64,000 bases of DNA from JABDGR01 sp964561455 (GCA_964561455.1 CAZLPS010000011.1:5654-69653), one strand, 5' to 3'. Shown: positions 49,622-58,116, counted from the stretch's first letter. Made by a program: numbers and translations. The notes: generated by a model not told the origin, from the letters alone.

Positions 49622-50626
49622 TTAGCGTTTCGTCAACAAGTCCGCCACAATTGCGTCCGCCGTAATTCCGTCCGCTTCGGCGCGGTAGTTCAGCAGCACG
49701 CGGTGGCGCAGCACCATCGGCGCCGCCTCGACAATGTCCTCGACGGCGACGTTGAAGCGGCCCCCCATGGCGGCCAGCACCTTGCCCGCCAGCGCAAGGT
49801 ATTGCGATGCCCGGGGCCCGGCGCCCCAGCGCACGTAGCGTTTCACCCGCTCGGATGCCGTCGCCATCTCCGGCCGAGTGGAGTGCACCAGATTGACTGC
49901 GAACTGGGCCACTGATGACGGCACTGGTACCGCACGCACAGCGTTTTGCAGCGCGATAATCTTCTCCCCGGTCAGCACACTCTTCACTGTTGGCTCCGCC
50001 GAAGTGGTTGTGCGAACCAAGATTTCCACTTCTTCATCCCGCGTGGGGTAACCCACTTTCAGGCAAAACATGAACCGGTCAAGTTGCGCCTCGGGCAGGG
50101 GGTAGGTGCCTTCCTGTTCAATGGGGTTTTGGGTGGCGAGGACAAAGAAAGGTGGCCGCAAGGCATGGGTCTGGCCCGCCACCGTGACGCGCTGCTCCTG
50201 CATCGCCTCAAGCAACGCCGCCTGAGTTTTCGGCGGCGTGCGGTTAATTTCATCCGCGAGGATGAGCTGGCCAAAAATCGGCCCTGGCACAAATCGGAAA
50301 TTGCGCCGACCGTCGGCGCCTTCTTCGATCAGCTCGGAGCCAAGAATGTCGCCCGGCATCAAATCGGGCGTGAACTGGATCCGTCGGAAATCGAGGTCGA
50401 GCGTATTGGCCAGGGTTTTAACCATCAGGGTCTTGGCCAGGCCCGGCACCCCAACCATCAGGCAGTGGCCCTGCGCCAGGAGGGCGACGAATATGTCGCG
50501 CACGAGCGCGTGCTGGCCAATGATGCGTTTTCTGATCTCGCGATTGACGACCGGATAAAGGTCGTTCACTTCGCCAAGCAGTTTTACATCCTCTTCGGAG
50601 ACGGGGGTGTCGGTTTCGGTGATCAT
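49622..50626 (-). CDS. MoxR-family AAA+ ATPase (334 aa)
   Basis: All key AAA+ motifs are present: Walker A GVPGLAKT (59-66), Walker B LILADEIN (121-128), sensor 1 ATQNP (164-168), and the MoxR motif EGTYPLPEAQLDRFMF (172-187) with the arginine finger. The C-terminal lid (RVKRYVRWGAGPRASQYL) is typical. Length is normal for the family. MoxR proteins use ATP to remodel or help mature partner proteins, usually VWA-domain proteins encoded in the same operon; three candidate partners follow directly. It is cytoplasmic. No Shine-Dalgarno motif is visible before the ATG; 43 bp separate it from the upstream C13-like gene. Confidence 0.95.
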   Translation of the reverse strand: MITETDTPVSEEDVKLLGEVNDLYPVVNREIRKRIIGQHALVRDIFVALLAQGHCLMVGVPGLAKTLMVKTLANTLDLDFRRIQFTPDLMPGDILGSELIEEGADGRRNFRFVPGPIFGQLILADEINRTPPKTQAALLEAMQEQRVTVAGQTHALRPPFFVLATQNPIEQEGTYPLPEAQLDRFMFCLKVGYPTRDEEVEILVRTTTSAEPTVKSVLTGEKIIALQNAVRAVPVPSSVAQFAVNLVHSTRPEMATASERVKRYVRWGAGPRASQYLALAGKVLAAMGGRFNVAVEDIVEAAPMVLRHRVLLNYRAEADGITADAIVADLLTKR

Positions 50627-50669
50627 TGAGGTTAAGAGAAAAAGGGAAATGCGCCGTTAAAATCGCTGA

Positions 50670-51548
50670 CTAGGAGACCGCCACGCGAACCGGCGGTTCC
50701 CTCAGCTCCAGTAAAGTCCCGTTGATTCCCGCCGACCGCCCGGAGCCGCGATTGACGTTCAGGCTGGTAGCCGGAGCTGGCTTCACGGTGGGCGCCGGCC
50801 GGGCGGTGGTGGCGGAGTTCGCGCGATTGGCTGGCGCGGTGGCGCTGGCCGCCGGACCGGCGGCACCATTCTTGAACGGCGGCTCTTGAATTTCTTGTCC
50901 TGATAGCAGGCTGGCCGTTTCGCCTTGGGCAAGACTATTATCCTTATAGTAGGAAACCACCTGCTTGGCTGCACCATCCGCCAATTGCGTGAAAGTTGCC
51001 TTGGGGTTCGCCTTCAGCGCATCCACCCAAAATCCCGTAAAGCGGGGCGTCATCGGACCGTTTGAAGCCGCGACCGCGTTACATTGCGGGAGAGTTTTGA
51101 GGAGCGGCAGATAATCGCTGCTTAATTCGGTGCCCAATAACACATAGGTCGGCCCCGTAAACGCCGCCAAGGCATCGTGCAAATCACCCGCACTCAAACG
51201 CGGCCCGCGCAATTGAAATGCCGGCGAACCATCGCGACTCGGCGCGCTGTGGCCCAAAAGCAAAATCCAGCATTCTCCCGCGGCCCCCGTCGCAGTTTGC
51301 GTTTTCGCCATGGCCGCCAGCAAGCTGTCCCGCGTCACCGGCTGGTTGTTGTCTCCGGTGAGCAGGGTGATGTTATTCGTGGGCACGCCGCGGGCCAAAA
51401 GCGCCGTGCGCGCCTCTTCCGCCTCGACCCGCCACAACGCCGCGTCCTTTTCATCCGCGGTCAAGCCGATGACAATCAATGCGGTAGTGGCGGCCGGTGC
51501 CGAAGCCACTCCGGTTAACAGGAGAATTAATAGCGCTAGAAATCGCAT
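50670..51548 (-). CDS. Exported C13/caspase-like protein, probably inactive (292 aa)
   Basis: A signal peptide (about residues 1-19, MRFLALLILLLTGVASAPA) precedes a domain that matches the legumain/caspase-like family C13 layout. ALIVIGL comes first, then a His region WILLLGHSAPSRDG, the family motif FQLRGPRLSAGDLHDAL, and the NAVAASNG...FTGFWVDAL part. The active family has a Cys-Ser or Ser-Gly element after the second strand (roughly VVxNxxCSG); here that place reads TYVLLGTELSSDYLP with no cysteine. So it is probably a pseudo-protease that binds rather than cuts. About 70 C-terminal residues are Ala/Pro/Thr-rich. It lies 24 bp after the DUF4159 gene and 43 bp before MoxR. The family assignment is by motif order only. 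Confidence 0.65.
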   Translation of the reverse strand: MRFLALLILLLTGVASAPAATTALIVIGLTADEKDAALWRVEAEEARTALLARGVPTNNITLLTGDNNQPVTRDSLLAAMAKTQTATGAAGECWILLLGHSAPSRDGSPAFQLRGPRLSAGDLHDALAAFTGPTYVLLGTELSSDYLPLLKTLPQCNAVAASNGPMTPRFTGFWVDALKANPKATFTQLADGAAKQVVSYYKDNSLAQGETASLLSGQEIQEPPFKNGAAGPAASATAPANRANSATTARPAPTVKPAPATSLNVNRGSGRSAGINGTLLELREPPVRVAVS

Positions 51549-51572
51549 GGGGAGTTGCAGTCGCGCCGGCCC

Positions 51573-52352
51573 TCAGTGGGTGATGGCGTAAATGTAGATG
51601 TTGGTCATCATTTCCAGGCACTCTTGGGCGTTGGCCGGGGAACCCACGTGCGCCCAAGCGCACTGCAGCCCGCTCATCGAGAACATGCCCACCAGACGAT
51701 TGCCCAGGTGAATGGTGCGCAGGGGAAAAGCGCGCGTGTCCATCCAACTGTTGCCCGGCATGGCCCGCGGCGGATGCCGCTGCACTCTGAAAAACAGCCC
51801 ATAGACTTCATGGCTTTCGGGAATCGGGTCAATCTTGGCTCCCGGCAGCATCCCATTCAAAAACTTGAGCTGGTTGGCCAGATATTCGTCCGGCGAGGGA
51901 TTGATGCCGGTGTTGCAGCAGCAATCAATGAACAAGAATCCGCCCCGCTTCAAGTATTCCGCAAGGTTGCGTTCCTCGGTCGGATTCAGATTCTCCACCC
52001 GGTCGGTGAATAAAAACGGGTAGTTGCACAATCCCGCCAGGGTCGCCCCGCTGGCCGCCTGCCAGGTGGTGTCAATGTTCAGCGAGGAATTGCGCCGGAT
52101 AAAATCCAGCAGTTCCGGATCGCTTTCCGCATGACGGTTCCAATATTGGCCGCTGTTCCGCAATCGCGCCCACTCAACTTTTCCGCCGCGAAAATCCTGG
52201 CCCGATCCGCCCGGCGCCTGCGCCCGTACCGCCGAGGCGAGGCATGCTCCCACGCAACTGCCGATAAAACGCCGCCGCCCCAAGCGATGCCCCTGTGCCG
52301 GCTCCGCGCACGCCGTCGGGCCCAATGGCCGATAAATGGGAGGGGTGGTCAT
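51573..52352 (-). CDS. DUF4159 protein, copy 1, with Tat-type signal (259 aa)
   Basis: The start chosen is the ATG at 52350-52352, preceded by AAGGACAGG, giving the N-terminus MTTPPIYRPLGPT; a longer frame to 52397 runs into the conserved leader DNA and is not needed. A twin-arginine signal follows (RRRFIG at 26-31, hydrophobic stretch, AQA cleavage near 45). The mature part is a DUF4159 domain (PF13709): FRGGKVEWARLRNSGQYWNR, NYPFLFTDRVENL, LAEYLKRGGFLFIDCCCNTG, and the C-terminal LEMMTNIYIYAITH. Three adjacent cysteines (144-146) are unusual for an exported protein. DUF4159 is amidotransferase-like in fold and normally accompanies MoxR/VWA operons. Its closest relative is the next gene upstream. 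Confidence 0.9.
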   Translation of the reverse strand: MTTPPIYRPLGPTACAEPAQGHRLGRRRFIGSCVGACLASAVRAQAPGGSGQDFRGGKVEWARLRNSGQYWNRHAESDPELLDFIRRNSSLNIDTTWQAASGATLAGLCNYPFLFTDRVENLNPTEERNLAEYLKRGGFLFIDCCCNTGINPSPDEYLANQLKFLNGMLPGAKIDPIPESHEVYGLFFRVQRHPPRAMPGNSWMDTRAFPLRTIHLGNRLVGMFSMSGLQCAWAHVGSPANAQECLEMMTNIYIYAITH

Positions 52353-52443
52353 CCTGTCCTTAAATAACCGCAACTTCCCCAATGATGCAATCCACATTTA
52401 TCGCCTTGGCGCGGAATCCTTATCGCCTTGGTTGGCCGAACCC

Positions 52444-53220
52444 TTACCGGGTCATCGCGTAAATATAGATGTTGGTCATCATCTCCAGGCACTCTTGGGC
52501 GATCGCCGGGGTGTCCACGTGCGCCCATCCACATTGCAGCCCGCTCATCGAAAGTATGCCGGTGAGGCGCGTTCCCCGATAAATCCCGTGCAACGGGAAC
52601 GGCCGCCGGCTCGTTTCCGTGTTGCTCGCCATAATGCGCGGCGGGTGCCGCTGCATCGCAAAAAAGATTGTATAAATTTCGTTGCTTTCCGGTAGGGGGT
52701 CTATGCGGGCGTCCAGCACTATCCCGCGCAGGAATTTAATCTGGCTCGCCAGATAGTTGTCCAGGGAGGGGTTGATGCCCGTGTTGCAGCAGCAATCAAT
52801 GAATAAAAAACCGCCGCGCTTCAGATACTCCGCCAGATTCCGCCCCGCGGACGAATCCAGATTCTCCACCCGGTCCGTGAACAGAAACGGATAATTGCAC
52901 AAGCCCGCCAGCGTGGCCGCGCTCGCCGCCTGCCAAGTGGGGTCAATATTCAGCGAAGTGTTGCGCCGGAGGAAATCCAACAGCTCCGGGTCGCTCTCCG
53001 CATGGCGATTCCAATATTGCCCCGGGTTGCGCAAACGCGCCCACTCGACTTTCCCGCCCCGGAAATCACTGGCCGAGCCCGGTGCCTGCGCCCGGACCAC
53101 CGGCGCCAGAGTCGCCGCCATGCAAGCGCCCAGAAATCGCCGCCGGCTCCATGGCGGCCGGCCGTTCGCGGTAATGTCCGCGTCCGGGCCAAACGGACGA
53201 TAGATGGGACGGGTGGTCAT
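52444..53220 (-). CDS. DUF4159 protein, copy 2, with Tat signal (258 aa)
   Basis: This is a tandem paralogue of the following gene, clearly more than 70% identical by eye over the domain. It has the same leader (MTTRPIYRPFGPD), a full twin-arginine motif (SRRRFLG at 25-31) and the same CCCNTGINPS motif (from residue 143). The copies diverge most in the segment between the KFL(R/N)G element and the SMSGLQC motif, where copy 2 has IVLDARIDPLPESNEIYTIF. The start is the ATG at 53218-53220, again preceded by AAGGACAGG. It lies 91 bp upstream of copy 1 and 68 bp downstream of a WD40 gene. Duplication followed by divergence of one surface suggests two different partners; that is inference. Confidence 0.9.
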   Translation of the reverse strand: MTTRPIYRPFGPDADITANGRPPWSRRRFLGACMAATLAPVVRAQAPGSASDFRGGKVEWARLRNPGQYWNRHAESDPELLDFLRRNTSLNIDPTWQAASAATLAGLCNYPFLFTDRVENLDSSAGRNLAEYLKRGGFLFIDCCCNTGINPSLDNYLASQIKFLRGIVLDARIDPLPESNEIYTIFFAMQRHPPRIMASNTETSRRPFPLHGIYRGTRLTGILSMSGLQCGWAHVDTPAIAQECLEMMTNIYIYAMTR

Positions 53221-53288
53221 CCTGTCCTTAATTAATTGCAAAAGCTCCCACGATGCAACCGACTTTTCCCGGAAAAATATTCCGCCCC

Positions 53289-54695
53289 CTAATCGCTCCA
53301 CTCAGGGTCCGGGCTGAAACCCAATACCTGGACGGCGTCCTTGAATTTTATAGACGGGCTCACTGCGTGGCCCGTCGCCACGTCCCAGACTTGCACAACG
53401 TTGTCCGCTGAGGTGGTAACCATCCATTCCCAATCCGGGCTTAATGTCTTGGTTTTAATTTTGTCATCGTATTTCAACAACCGGTTCATGGGCTGACCCG
53501 TTTGCGCGTCCCACACCTGCGCCCCTGGATCCGCTGAATCCAGTTTCACCCATTTGCCATTCGGACTGAAGCTCGCATTGTGAACAGTCTGCTGCTCCTT
53601 GATTGGCAGGCTAATGGGCCGACCACTGAGCGCATCCCATACCCGGATCGTCTTGCTCAGCGAGACGGTCACCACCTTTTTGCAGTCGGGGCTGAAGTTG
53701 GCAAATTCCGCCGCTGAATCAGTCGGCATGGGCGGGCTCACGGGCTGCCGGGTTTGCGCATCCCAAACTTGCGCGGTTTTGGCGACCGAAGAGGTAAGGA
53801 CCCACTTCCCGTCCGGGCTGAAGTGCACGGAGTCCAACGCTCCAAACTGTTTGATGGGCGAACCGGCGGGTTTCCCTGTGGCCGCATCCACAATAAAGAC
53901 ATTTCCATTTTTCAATCCCGCTATTGCCCATTTGCCGTCCGGGCTGATGGCGGCGGCTCGGACAACGTCTTCAAACTCTATTTTTGGGCCAAGGGGCAAA
54001 CCCGTCGGTACATCCCATACTTGCACCCAATTGCTCATCGTCGCCGCGTTACTTCCCATGGCGGTTACCCTCCGATTCCCATCCGCCGAGGACGCCGTCC
54101 GGCTTCCAAAACCAGGATCAATTTTTCCCACCTCATTCACGGGCAAGCCCACCGGTTGGCCCGCGGCCGCATCCCATACTCGCGTGGTCTTGTCGGCCGT
54201 CTTGGTAATGACCTGTTTGCCATCCAGGCTGAAAGTTGCCGACGCAATTGCCTCCGGATGCAACATCGGCGGGCTGACAGGTTGGCCGGTTTGCGCGTCC
54301 CATACCCGGGCGATTTTCTCCGCCGAAACGGTCAACACCCATTTCCCATCCGGGCTGAAGCTCGCGGACTGCACCAGCCCGGCGTGCAGCATCGGTGGGC
54401 TGACTGCTTGGCCCGTGCGTGCATCCCACACCTGCACCGTTCCATCCGTCGTCGCCGTCGCCAGCCAGCGAAACTTTTGCTCATTCGCGGAGACGGGATT
54501 CTCTGCGTTGACAGCTTCAACGGTCTGAAGATTTGCCAAAAACATTAGCCCTGCCCACACGAGTGCCTGCAACACTTTCGTCACTCCTGCCGCCACACGC
54601 TTTCCATGGAAACGCCAGCGACTCCACGACGCACTCCCATGCGGATTACCGCACTCCGTCGGCCCAAGCGGGCGAAAGTTGGGAGGGGTGGTCAT
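53289..54695 (-). CDS. WD40-repeat protein with DUF4159-type leader (468 aa)
   Basis: Nine WD40-type repeats fill residues from about 76 to the end, each close to FSPDGKWVLTxSxDKTARVW DAQTGQPVSPPM. The last ends with GFSPDPEWSD at the C-terminus. The start is the ATG at 54693-54695 after AAGGACAGG. The first 40 residues (MTTPPNFRPLGPTECG, then SWSRWRFHGKRVAAG) match the leaders of the two DUF4159 proteins, but the twin-arginine motif has decayed to R-W-R-F-H-G. A hydrophobic stretch (VLQALVWAGLMFLANLQ, about 41-57) can still serve as a signal or anchor. Nine blades suggest either a large propeller or one of seven with extra blades. Role: scaffold for protein-protein contacts, probably outside the cytoplasm. 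Confidence 0.88.
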   Translation of the reverse strand: MTTPPNFRPLGPTECGNPHGSASWSRWRFHGKRVAAGVTKVLQALVWAGLMFLANLQTVEAVNAENPVSANEQKFRWLATATTDGTVQVWDARTGQAVSPPMLHAGLVQSASFSPDGKWVLTVSAEKIARVWDAQTGQPVSPPMLHPEAIASATFSLDGKQVITKTADKTTRVWDAAAGQPVGLPVNEVGKIDPGFGSRTASSADGNRRVTAMGSNAATMSNWVQVWDVPTGLPLGPKIEFEDVVRAAAISPDGKWAIAGLKNGNVFIVDAATGKPAGSPIKQFGALDSVHFSPDGKWVLTSSVAKTAQVWDAQTRQPVSPPMPTDSAAEFANFSPDCKKVVTVSLSKTIRVWDALSGRPISLPIKEQQTVHNASFSPNGKWVKLDSADPGAQVWDAQTGQPMNRLLKYDDKIKTKTLSPDWEWMVTTSADNVVQVWDVATGHAVSPSIKFKDAVQVLGFSPDPEWSD

Positions 54696-54762
54696 CCTGT
54701 CCTTAAACAACTGCATTTTCCCCACGGTTGCAATCCGCATTTGCGGGCGCATTTTTGTCACC

Positions 54763-55911
54763 CTAATCGCCCCAAGTGCTGGCAGGGCTGAAGCAGGCAA
54801 AAGTCACGGAATCATGGATTGGCGGACCAACCGGCAGGCCCGTTTGGGCATCCCAGACTTGTGCCGGTCCCCAAGAGGAAGCGGTTACCACCCACTTGCT
54901 GTCTGGACTAAAGTTCACTGAATTAAGTTCCGAAAATCGTTTCATCGGCGCACTCACCAGCAATCCCGTTTGAGCGCTCCACACCCGTGCGGCGGGCTCA
55001 CGCGATGCCGTCACCACCCAGGCTCCATTCGGACTAAAACTCGCCCAAGCGTCTTTGTCATGTTTCATGGGCTGTCCAACTGTCAGGCCGGTTCGGACGT
55101 CCCAAATCTGCACCGTGTGGTCGCGCGCCACCGTAAGCAGCTTCCTGCCGTCTGAACTAAAGCTCATCACTGAAATATCCGCACTTATAATCTTTATTGG
55201 CGGGCTCACCTGTTCGCCGCTTTGCGGGTCCCAATTCCGCACGGCTCCGTCACACGTCATGATCGTTTTTCCGTCCGGACTGAATCTTGCGAACGATACC
55301 CAAGATTCATGCTTCATCGGCGGACCTGCTGGCAGGCCGGTTTGCGCGTCCCAGACGCGCGCGGTCCTGTCGGAAGAACCCGTCAAAACCCATTTTCCAT
55401 CCGGACTGAAACTTGCGGAACTAATCCTCTCGTCGTGGCGCATCGGTTGGCCCACGAGCAGGCCGGTTTGGGCGTCCCAAACCCGCGCCGCGTTGTCCTC
55501 GGACACCGTCAAAACCCGGGTGCTGTCCGCGCTAAAAATCGCCGACGAAACAATTTGGTTATGTTTCATCTCGGGGCTAACGGCGTTGCCCGTGCGCGCG
55601 TTCCATACCCGCACGTTATTCTGGTCTGATGCCACCACGACCCACTTTCCGTTTGGGCTGAAAGCCCCATTAGCCCAGCCCACGCAGTCCATCGGCTGGC
55701 CCACGGGCCTTCCCGTCTTCAAATCCCAGACTCTCGCCGTGCCGTCCATGGACACCGTCAGGAGCCACTTGACCCTCATATTTGAATTGGCCGCCCGATT
55801 TTCGCCCCACCAGACCAGGCCCAAGATCAACCCGCACCACGCCAGCGTCGCCAGTATTTTCACCGATACCTTGCCAGTACGAAAATTGAACGTGAAAATT
55901 CCGGGTAACAT
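54763..55911 (-). CDS. Membrane-anchored WD40-repeat protein (382 aa)
   Basis: Eight WD40-type repeats follow one N-terminal membrane segment (ILATLAWCGLILGLVWW, about residues 19-35). The repeats are very close to those of the neighbouring WD40 protein (SFSPDGKWVLTGSSDRTARV followed by WDAQTGLPAGPPMKHE). The C-terminus ends in the matching CFSPASTWGD. An in-frame GTG one codon upstream (55912-55914) is an alternative start. This is the first gene of the ten-gene minus-strand run, divergent from the lyase gene with 176 bp between them, so the operon promoter should lie in 55912-56087. Its leader does not resemble the cassette shared by the next three genes. Confidence 0.87.
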   Translation of the reverse strand: MLPGIFTFNFRTGKVSVKILATLAWCGLILGLVWWGENRAANSNMRVKWLLTVSMDGTARVWDLKTGRPVGQPMDCVGWANGAFSPNGKWVVVASDQNNVRVWNARTGNAVSPEMKHNQIVSSAIFSADSTRVLTVSEDNAARVWDAQTGLLVGQPMRHDERISSASFSPDGKWVLTGSSDRTARVWDAQTGLPAGPPMKHESWVSFARFSPDGKTIMTCDGAVRNWDPQSGEQVSPPIKIISADISVMSFSSDGRKLLTVARDHTVQIWDVRTGLTVGQPMKHDKDAWASFSPNGAWVVTASREPAARVWSAQTGLLVSAPMKRFSELNSVNFSPDSKWVVTASSWGPAQVWDAQTGLPVGPPIHDSVTFACFSPASTWGD

Positions 55912-56043
55912 CACCTCGAAACAACACTACGCCGCCCAGAACCTCAAGCCATCCCTTGAGTTGTTCGGTTGGCAAGGCACCAGTCACCCCATACTCCAAC
56001 CCCGCCCAAGCCTGCTTTCGCCGCGCGAGATTTCCCTTTTTAC

Positions 56044-56071
56044 TTCTTAATTCTTGATTCATAATTCTTAA
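56044..56071 (+). repeat. AT-rich heptad repeat upstream of the lyase gene
   Basis: Four successive heptads of form TTCNTRA (TTCTTAA, TTCTTGA, TTCATAA, TTCTTAA) end 16 bases before the ATG at 56088. Similar heptads precede two other plus-strand genes here. Confidence 0.75.
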
Positions 56072-56087
56072 TTCCTTCCCCACCCCC

Positions 56088-58019
56088 ATGCACCCCGGCT
56101 ATACCCCCCTCCTCCTCGGTCTCATTGCCCTCACCCCCGCCTTCGCTGCACCCGCCCCCGGCGCGCCACCCGTCACCATCACCCAGACTGATCAGCTCAT
56201 TGACCTCAATAACGGCAAAATCGCCGTGACCATGAACAAGGCCAATGGTCAAGTCTACTCCCTCCGCGCGGTCGTCGGCAATGAGTCCCGCGAACTGCTC
56301 AGCCCCACCCGCCGCTCCATCACCTACGATTTCGACTCCGGCAATCAAGGCAAGCCACACGTCGTTTTCGGCTCCGGCCTGTCCCACGCCACGGTCCGGG
56401 TCGTCAGCAGCACACCGGACTCCGCCGAAATTTCCGCTTCGTTCGACCCCATTGACGTCTGCCCCTTTCACGTCGAAGTCCACTACATCCTCCGTCGCGG
56501 CGACCAAGGCGTTTACACTTTCCTTCACTATCAACACGGCCCCGGCAATGGCGCCGTCATTCTCGAGCAAACCCGCGCTGTCATCTGGACCCTCCGCGGC
56601 ACCGACCCCTTTACCAATTACGTCGTGGACGACAACCGTAAGGGCCCCTACCCTGCCGGCGAAGTCCTCGAAACGCCCATGGACACTTCCTGGCGTTACG
56701 CTTTCGACGGTCAGGTTCACTCGAAATACGACTACGCTAGTTTCATTGGCGAAGACCTCATTCACGGGATCGCCGGCCCGGGTCTCGGTCTCTGGCTCAT
56801 CACCCCCAGCCGCGAATACGTCAATGGCGGCCCGCTCCGCCAGGAATTGACCACCCACCAAGATTCGCCCACCTCTCTCCCCCAAAACAACGTCGTCCTC
56901 TGGATGTGCCAGGGCAACCACTTTGGCGGGCCCGACATCCCCATCGCCGCCAATGAATCCTGGAGCCGCTTTTACGGACCCGCCTTCATCTACGTCAACA
57001 GCGCCCCCTCCGTGGACGCCATGTGGGACGACGCCAAAAAAGTCGCCGGCGCCGAAGACGCCAAATGGCCCTACGCCTTCGTCAAGGATGCCGACTACCC
57101 GCTCGACCGCGGCACTGTCAGTGGCCAAATCAAAGTCTCCACCGGCGACAGCGCGAAAAACGCCTGGGTCGTCCTCGCCAATCCTGGCGACAAGGATTGG
57201 TGCATGTCGTGCAAGAGCTACGAATTCTGGACCAAGGCCGACGCCGACGGCAAATTCACCATTTCGAAAGTCCGCCCCGGCAACTACACGCTCTTCGTCA
57301 CCGGCGGCAATCAGTTCGAAGACTTTATCAAGGATGGGATTTCCGTGAAAGCTGGTGCCAATAATGTCGGCACGCTCGCGTGGACGGCCGCAACCCACGG
57401 CACCAAGCTCTGGCAAATCGGCGTCCCCGACCGCTCCAGCCAGGAATTCAAGGACGGCCTCAATTACCGCCACTTCACCAATTACCTTCGCTACGCCGAA
57501 ACCTGCCCGGACGACGTCACTTACACCGTTGGCAAGAGCAAGGACAACGAAGATTGGAATTTCGCCATGTGGGGCTGGTATATGAAGCAGCCCTATTGGA
57601 ACGTCAATTTCGATGAACCCAAGGCCCAATCCGGCCGCGCCACCCTCACCCTCAGCTTCGCCGCGTGGAATTATCCGGCCGGGTTGCAGATTAAACTTAA
57701 TGGCCAGGTCATCGGCACCATCCTCGAGGGCCAGCCCCGCGCCGACAGCGACCCGGCAACCACCGGCACCGTTATCAGCGGTCTGCAAAAGTCCGGCATG
57801 GCCATTTACCGCAGTGGCGGGCAGGACAGCCTGCGCCAGGTCGTCTATCTCCCGTTTGACGCCACTCTCATCAAAGCTGGCGCCAATGAAATGCAATTTG
57901 CCATGCAAGGCACCCGCCTCTACGACGCCCCCAGCGCCCGCAGCCCCCAAGCCGTCGGCGGCATCATGTGGGATGCGTTGCGCCTGGAGGTTGATGATAA
58001 AGCCAAAGGGCCAAAATAA
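56088..58019 (+). CDS. Rhamnogalacturonan lyase, polysaccharide lyase family 4-like (643 aa)
   Basis: A signal peptide (about residues 1-20, ending PAFA) is followed by three parts in the family 4 order. First is a beta-sandwich catalytic domain (ITQTDQLIDLNNGKIAVTMN... to IYVNSAPS). Second is a fibronectin-type domain (GTVSGQIKVSTGDSAKNAWV ... KFTISKVRPGNYTLFVTGG). Third is a C-terminal jelly-roll carbohydrate-binding domain (WQIGVPDRSSQEFKDGLNYR ... NEMQFAMQGTRLYD). The enzyme would cleave the rhamnose-galacturonic acid backbone of pectin outside the cell by beta-elimination. I could not map the catalytic Lys/His pair with certainty. No ribosome site is visible. It heads a plus-strand run of five genes but has no evident functional link to the polyketide genes after it. 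Confidence 0.88.
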   Translation: MHPGYTPLLLGLIALTPAFAAPAPGAPPVTITQTDQLIDLNNGKIAVTMNKANGQVYSLRAVVGNESRELLSPTRRSITYDFDSGNQGKPHVVFGSGLSHATVRVVSSTPDSAEISASFDPIDVCPFHVEVHYILRRGDQGVYTFLHYQHGPGNGAVILEQTRAVIWTLRGTDPFTNYVVDDNRKGPYPAGEVLETPMDTSWRYAFDGQVHSKYDYASFIGEDLIHGIAGPGLGLWLITPSREYVNGGPLRQELTTHQDSPTSLPQNNVVLWMCQGNHFGGPDIPIAANESWSRFYGPAFIYVNSAPSVDAMWDDAKKVAGAEDAKWPYAFVKDADYPLDRGTVSGQIKVSTGDSAKNAWVVLANPGDKDWCMSCKSYEFWTKADADGKFTISKVRPGNYTLFVTGGNQFEDFIKDGISVKAGANNVGTLAWTAATHGTKLWQIGVPDRSSQEFKDGLNYRHFTNYLRYAETCPDDVTYTVGKSKDNEDWNFAMWGWYMKQPYWNVNFDEPKAQSGRATLTLSFAAWNYPAGLQIKLNGQVIGTILEGQPRADSDPATTGTVISGLQKSGMAIYRSGGQDSLRQVVYLPFDATLIKAGANEMQFAMQGTRLYDAPSARSPQAVGGIMWDALRLEVDDKAKGPK

Positions 58020-58116
58020 TGTGGCCGGGCGCTTTATTTTACGGGATGATTCCTGAACTGGCTCTTCCACCAATATTTCCGCGGCTTGGAGCTCGTAAAA
58101 AAGCAAGGAAACCCGG

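Noticed and set aside
55944..55961. Short dyad CTCAAG-N6-CTTGAG in the WD40/lyase divergent gap
   Set aside because: Six-base arms are expected by chance at this length; not enough to call an operator.
55055..56050. 331-codon plus-strand open frame
   Set aside because: Antisense to the WD40 gene; the repeats in it only mirror the WD40 blades.
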